Source: Apium graveolens (lineage: Eukaryota > Streptophyta > Magnoliopsida > Apiales > Apiaceae). Taken from it: 64,000 nt of DNA. The position numbers and the translations under genes are program-made. Shown piece after piece: positions 58,805 through 64,000 of the stretch. How positions within the stretch are numbered: the first letter of the stretch is position 1; each line of letters opens with the position of its first letter. The DNA lies in contig NC_133649.1 in the NCBI RefSeq assembly GCF_009905375.1, positions 223,469,275 to 223,533,274 of the forward strand. The letters are read 5' to 3'. The notes under the pieces are model-generated. The model was not told the DNA's origin. It ran no database searches and was given only the letters and a program-made list of their open reading frames with translations.

Positions 58805-61800
58805 ATGGCACCGGTCTTCAAGATCATGTCTCAAACCGGATTTATCTATGAGAAGAACAACTTCATTGCTCTTGTGAACAAGGGGATTCAACAGTCTGTC
58901 GACTACCACAAAATGATGGATTTTGTGAAGACTGCAAACTCAACTATGCCATGCTGGAATCACCCACCATCTACTGTGAAGTTGTTGAAGAGATGTGGAC
59001 GACTGCAACATACAATTCAACTGATAAGACTATCACTTTCACTATTAAAGGTAAGGAATTTTATGTTAATAGTGATATTGTTAAAGCATGTTTCAAAATT
59101 CTTGATAATACTGTAACTTCACCACACACAGACACTGACATTGTAAATATGCTTAACTCCATGGGCTATGCACTCTCTACTTCCAAATTAAGTGAAATTA
59201 GGAGGTTGGGTCTTAGGAAGGAATGAAGTTATTTATATGATGTAGTTACTAAGGTACTTTCTGGTAAAATCAGGAATTTTGATTCAGTTAATATCTCTAT
59301 GCTTAACATGCTTTACATGCTTGTAACTGATAAATTTTTCAATTTTAGTGATCTTGTTATAATTGAGTTGGGGTTTAAGTTAGGGGAGCTAAATAAGAGG
59401 GGTAAAAATGTTTACTATGCTATATTTTTAATGATGATTGCTAACCACCTCTCTGAGGATATTGTGCTTGAGAACCCAACCAACAAATTAGATTGTTGGG
59501 TTCAAGAAAGGAGAATCATTGCAGATTTGAACAGGGCAACCCATCACAAAGAGGTGCCACTCTTCTACTTTCCTATTATGGAGGCCCCTCAGGTAAGTGA
59601 GGTAAGTTCATCAGTCTCTACTCTTCCAGTCTCACACACTTCTTTGCATTCTAGTGTAGCTATGACAACTATGTCATTGACCCAACAGTTGCCTACCCAA
59701 GCTGCCAAACCCAAAATTTTAAAAACCAAGACAAAGAAAGCCCCCTTAGGTGTCTTTCAAAAGATGCCAGTTGTAAAATCCACTAAACTAAAAGAGGGGA
59801 GTGTGAAGGTGGGTAAGAAAGGTGAGGGACAGGGTGAACATCAAAGAAACCCTAAGGATAAGGTTGGAGAGGTGAGTGTTTCCCAGCCTAGCCACACTGC
59901 AGTTTCTCAACAAACTGTAGTGCTTAATAAGGATATAAGCTCATTACTAGTTGCATGCTCCCAAAAGGATGTGACTATTGAACAAAGCTCTCAACCAAGA
60001 GCACATGCCAAAAGGGTAAGGGACACAAGGTCACCCCAAACCTATACTAGAAAGAAGAAACCAAAGACCCTTGGGGATGCACAGGGTTCACACACTGTGC
60101 AAACTGGTGCTAAAGACACAGTCACTGCACCTTCTCAAAGTCAGTTTGATGTGGCTCCAATAAATGTGGAGTCACAGCCAAAATCTCTTACAATTGAAGC
60201 CCGTGAAATACCAAACTCCCACACACACTCCTTGGATGTTGACATGATAAACACATCACTTCCAAATTCTCCTTCTTTAACTCTCTTGGAGAAGCCAAAA
60301 ATCCAAGCAAGTGAGCATCATCTTTTAGATGATTTGTTGGCTCACTTTCCATTTCCTTCTGAGACTGTTGAGATATCTGTGCCAAAATTTTCATCAATCT
60401 GCACAGAGTCTACAATAGTCTCCACTCCAAACTCATTTATTTCTACTCTCTCGATGGATATTGTTCATCCGTCGAGTAGTGATTGTATCCCGACAGATAA
60501 GCTTAACAGCAGTAATTTGTCGGATAGTAAAACTGCTAACCCGACGGATACCCATTATTCGTCGAGTGTCTCTGCACAGCTTCAAATTTCATCAATTATT
60601 ACAAGTGTAGAAGACTTAGTGGTAGTGCAATCACTCCTAGGATTGAGGGAAGAGAGTGAAATGAGTGAGAGTCTGGGTTGCTCCCAGGAAAAAAAGAGGA
60701 AAAGAGTGAACAAATGCAATCCATTTCTTTAGGCTTGGTAAAAGTGAGTGTGAGGAGTCCCACCTTAGATGGTGAAGGTGAGGGTATGAGGTTGGGGAGC
60801 CAAGGTGAGACCTTGATGCAACAAAAGAGAGATCAAGAGAGAAATGCGGGTACAGAAGTGATAAGGATGGAAACCATTGCAAGTGAGTCAATGAGTGTCA
60901 ATGATGTAGAAAGGGAAAGGCTATTTTAGAAAGAATATCAAGCCGTTATAGATTCCATTTCTCTATATGCTGAGACATTTACTCACCCTGTAATAGCTTA
61001 CCAAACTCTAGCTGTACAGGGCAATGAGGAGGCTGAAAGATTGCTGGATTTGGTGCATACAACACAATCTTTACAAAGAGCAAATGATGCCATCACTGCT
61101 ATGCCTTCCAACATTGGCAGTGATTAGGAACTGAATGAGACTTCTCTTGGGGATGATGGTGGTGATGATGAGGAAGATAGCATGAACATTGGGGGAGATG
61201 TAGATATTCCTGCCTGGATGCTCACAAAAGAATGCTCCTACTCACATCTCCAATTAACACTTTTCAAGCTGATTCATGACACCCAAGTAGCCATTCATGC
61301 ATCATCCAATGCTAGCACAAAGCAACTACTCAAAGAACATCTTGAAGCACTCCAACTGCATAAGATTCAAGCCCTCCAACACAGTCAGAGTGTGGATGCC
61401 ATCAAGCAGGAAATTTCTGAAGTCAAGCAGGATGTTATAGAAAGGATGGATGCTAGACTCCCTGCCACCACCATGACTGAAATTGCTCACAAACTAAGGA
61501 AGGCGGCTGATCTAAATAGTAAAGTTGAGGCCATGGACTCAAGACTATCTGCTATAGAAAAGTCAATGGCCAAGATACTAAACAATCAAGAAGCTCAGAC
61601 TATATTACTCCAACAATTGGTGGCAGCTCAACTCCCTCCTAGACAACTTGATGAGAACAAAAAGAGGGAGACAGGATCAAGTGAGGGGGAAAAACAGCTT
61701 AATAGTCAAGTCAGTAAAGTAATTGTGCCTACAATTGCTTTCACCAAGCCACCAACAACAAACAGTATTGATCCTAATAAATGAAGCAACAGCTACATTG

Positions 61801-63324
61801 GGAGCAGCTGAGAAAAAGCAGTTGAGTCCAATCAACTGGGAGAAAATTGATGAGGATATACAAAAGAGATTTGGGTTAGTAAAGAAGCCAGAAAAATCAG
61901 CCATTCATCACTCTCAAGTCAGCAAATATCTGTGAATGAAATGAGCATGAAGAATCTAGAAAGAGGACAACCATCCTGCATCAAATCTCCAAAGGTTAAG
62001 CTAATATTGAAGCCAAGGGTGAACTATTCAAAATCTTCACTAAAGAACCCCTTGGACACAGTGTATGAGACACCAAGCCTGATGAAAAGAAGCTGTTAGC
62101 CAGGTCCACAACATTCTACAAGGATCCAGCTGATTCAGCATTGAAAAGAAGAATTGCTAAAGTTTTCAGGAATGGTAAAGAAATTTGTGTGGTGGCTGGA
62201 CACCCTCAATTTGCTGAAGCAAAGAGAGAAGAAAAGGCAAGATTGAAGCAAAAAAAGAAGCAAGATGCTCTAGATGCTAAAAAGGTCAAACAAAAGAAGG
62301 AGCAAGCTCCTATCTTTGCCAAGCTGCAAGCTGTGAAACCACACTACAAATTTCTGCACAACCATCTGAAACTGCTGAATCTCAGGATCAAGTAATGCAA
62401 AATGAACCTCCACAGATAAAGAAGCCAAGGTATAAGAAAAGAATCAAGAGAAAATTGGATTTCAATGATGAGGAGATGGAGGGGTACTTTCCCAAAGACT
62501 CTACATCTGCAACAACTCAAACATCCATGCCCTTTGTGGCACATGGAGAATTCAAGATAAATCCATCCAATAACTTTCATGGTGAACCTATCATTCCAAA
62601 GGATGAGCCAATAGACTGGGATACTCTACCCATACCTGAACTCAATCTACCTCAATTCATGAAGCCAAAGAAGACAAAGACCAGAGCAGTCAAGAAAGTG
62701 AAGCCTTCAACTCTCAGATCCAAGTCCCTAACCAAAGCTCAAACCAAAGTAAATAAGGGAGACATCATGTACATCTGTGACATCAAGGAATTCTCAGATT
62801 TAAACCTCTATCTAGATGAACTGGAAGAAGTTAGAGGGATTGATGCTTATAGGAATCTACCTGAAAGGTTAGTATTCAAGTACAAGGGAGAAAAAGAGAT
62901 ACAGTGGCCACTTCACAGGATCCTTCAAGAAAGCTAATATGTGTTGATAAAGGTTTATTCATTCATCAAGAAGAAATTTGGATTCAATGTAACAGCTAAA
63001 AGACTTGTTCTAAAGAAGATTGAAGAATTGAGGAGTATAAGAGCCAAAGATGCACTCCCAAAGACTCTAACTATTCCTTATACAGGGAGTAGAGTGCATC
63101 TAAGGCCCTACTGGCTGATGGAATTCATGGATGATAAAGGAGTTAGAAGATTCTTCAGATTAAAAGACCAATTGAGAATCTCTAGCAATGAGACTCTTTT
63201 GGAAATGCAAGAAATGTTAAATCTCTCAGAATCTGATGAACTGGAATTCCACAGACAACTCCAAAATCAGATAGAAGAAAATAACAGAAAGCTTGGAAAG
63301 AGATCCAGATCTTCAAGGAAATAG
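58805..63324 (+). pseudogene. Element F: long extra ORF (aORF) downstream of pol
   Basis: A formerly single frame of about 1500 codons starts at MAPVFKIMSQTGFIYEKNNF. The N-terminal globular region (58805-59580) includes YCEVVEEMWTTATYNSTDKT and GKEFYVNSDIVKACFKIL. A long Ser/Thr/Pro-rich linker (59580-60730) holds three motif hairpins near 60450-60566. Next come an acidic patch (61150-61200), a coiled-coil-like stretch (61220-61640, IKQEISEVKQDVIERMDARL), a Lys-rich segment (62140-62400) and a conserved C-terminal region (62395-63324). Damage: one-base frameshift near 58935; TGA 59224; frameshift near 60700; TAG 60927; TAG 61125; frameshifts near 61770 and 62100-62390; TAA 62935. SIRE-lineage elements are known to carry an ORF here, sometimes called env-like. 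I see no signal peptide or membrane span, and its function is unknown. Confidence 0.7.
60450..60566 (+). repeat. Three motif hairpins inside the F aORF linker
   Basis: CTCGATGGAT (60450-60459) faces ATCCGTCGAG (60467-60476) with a 7-base loop. CCGACAGAT (60490-60498) faces ATTTGTCGG (60515-60523). CCGACGGAT (60541-60549) faces ATTCGTCGAG (60557-60566). Mismatches are mostly of the G-U type, which still pair in RNA. The segment also codes for a Ser/Thr/Asp-rich stretch of the aORF. Confidence 0.7.
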
Positions 63325-63499
63325 ATTAATCTGCTCAGGCTAGAGGAGCACCTTGAAAATGACTGTGAGCAAATCTTTGTACACTTTGTCAATTGAAGCA
63401 CTTTACAATTTTATCTACTTCCATTTAAATTTGTATTTTTAGGGTGTTTTGTTATCATCAAGTATCTCTTAATTTATGGCTACAATTCTAGTAGACATA

Positions 63500-63512
63500 A
63501 ATTGGGGGAGAT
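63500..63512 (+). other. Polypurine tract of element F
   Basis: AATTGGGGGAGAT directly precedes the 3' LTR start TGTTATGAATATG. It is nearly identical to the tract of element D at 26496-26511. Confidence 0.85.
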
Positions 63513-64000
63513 TGTTATGAATATGTTGTGAACTTGATGATTTCATTAACAAAACACCTTAGTAGATTTAACTTAGTGAAAAATGTAGCACTCGACGGAT
63601 AAAGAATATAGTCCTGACATATATGCAGAATAGGTCATGTTGACTTTAATTAGATATGCAGAATATGTTGATTAATTGTACATAAATGATGTCTTGTACT
63701 TCTGCATAAATGAAATGAAGTCAAGTGCCAAATAGCTGCCCGACGGATGATCAATAAAGCTACTCGACGGATGATCAACAAAGCTACTCGACGGATGATC
63801 AACAAGCCAACCTGACGGATGATCATGTACCCGACGGATAATCAATTCAAACATCTGTTGATAGTGACAACACAGTCAAATGCATCGAGTGTATGCAAAA
63901 GGAATGTGGAAGCCTATTCAACTGGGTTTTTGAGAACAAAGAAGCATTGCAATTTCCATGCTATTATGAAGATATTGAAAGATGCTGGAATAGAGTAATG
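63513..64000 (+). mobile_element. 3' LTR of element F, partial (cut by the window edge)
   Basis: The first 488 bases match 28187 onward with a few substitutions and the five-unit motif block (63739-63845). Between AATATAGTC and the ATATGCAGAATAG region a block of roughly 130-150 bases present in the 5' LTR is missing, including the 28310-28340 hairpin. The rest of the LTR and the second AAGTC target copy lie beyond the window. Confidence 0.88.

Noticed and set aside
59299..60732. A 477-codon open frame that could be taken for a host gene
   Set aside because: It is the middle of the F aORF between an in-frame TGA (59224) and a frameshift (about 60700), flanked by element sequence on both sides.

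Overview
The window is plant nuclear DNA. It is AT-rich, full of stop codons, and made almost entirely of transposable elements nested in one another. I see no intact host gene, no rRNA, tRNA or CRISPR array, and nothing bacterial. Ty1-copia and Ty3-gypsy elements with iMet-type or Athila-type primer sites, CACTA ends, a tRNA-related SINE and a stray exon resembling plant GCN1/ILITYHIA all point to a flowering plant with a large repeat-rich genome. A eudicot is likely; the species cannot be read from the sequence.

Layout. 1-711: right end of a CACTA transposon. 712-7675: decayed copia element A (gag, protease, integrase), split by a 4.0-kb solo gypsy LTR (3085-7106, TSD GATCA). 7676 to about 19.3 kb: minus-strand copia element C, with its 3' LTR at 7676-8176 and a long extra ORF ('aORF') reading right to left. 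That aORF is split by an Athila-like element (11993-17521, TSD GTATC) which itself holds CACTA-derived DNA carrying a GCN1-like exon. 19333-19508: 5'-truncated SINE. About 20.9-21.678 kb: a second CACTA right end. 21682-27035: plus-strand copia element D (aORF and 3' LTR), interrupted by solo LTR G (24442-25474). 27036-28186: aORF fragment of copia element E. 28187 to beyond 64000: copia element F (SIRE/Maximus-like), with 5' LTR, iMet primer site, gag, pol, a roughly 4.5-kb aORF downstream of pol, polypurine tract and the start of the 3' LTR. Inside F's reverse transcriptase, at a clean 5-bp TSD (CTTTT), sits a 23.3-kb tandem gypsy array on the minus strand: LTR-internal-LTR-internal-LTR, period about 9.56 kb, LTRs about 4.15 kb.

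How the parts worked together. F would have encoded Gag, protease, integrase, reverse transcriptase and RNase H from its LTR promoter. It also carries a third, very long reading frame after pol. The same kind of frame occurs in C, D and E, and in both copies whose start is visible (C and F) a TATA box and CT-rich leader precede the ATG. All copies are now broken by stops and frameshifts. The gypsy units keep primer site and polypurine tract, but their gag-pol pieces are out of order, so they look like non-autonomous large-LTR (LARD-like) derivatives.

The most unusual signal is a short motif, (C/T)CGACGGATRATC, scattered through F in both orientations. It forms 24-bp-spaced direct repeats in the LTR, its reverse complement at exactly 24-bp spacing in the integrase-RT linker, and hairpins in the LTR, gag, the pol-aORF spacer and the aORF. 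In the related solo LTR G the core is changed on both arms so that pairing is kept. The C/D family shows a parallel pattern with a different motif (ATCAGNRTTT).
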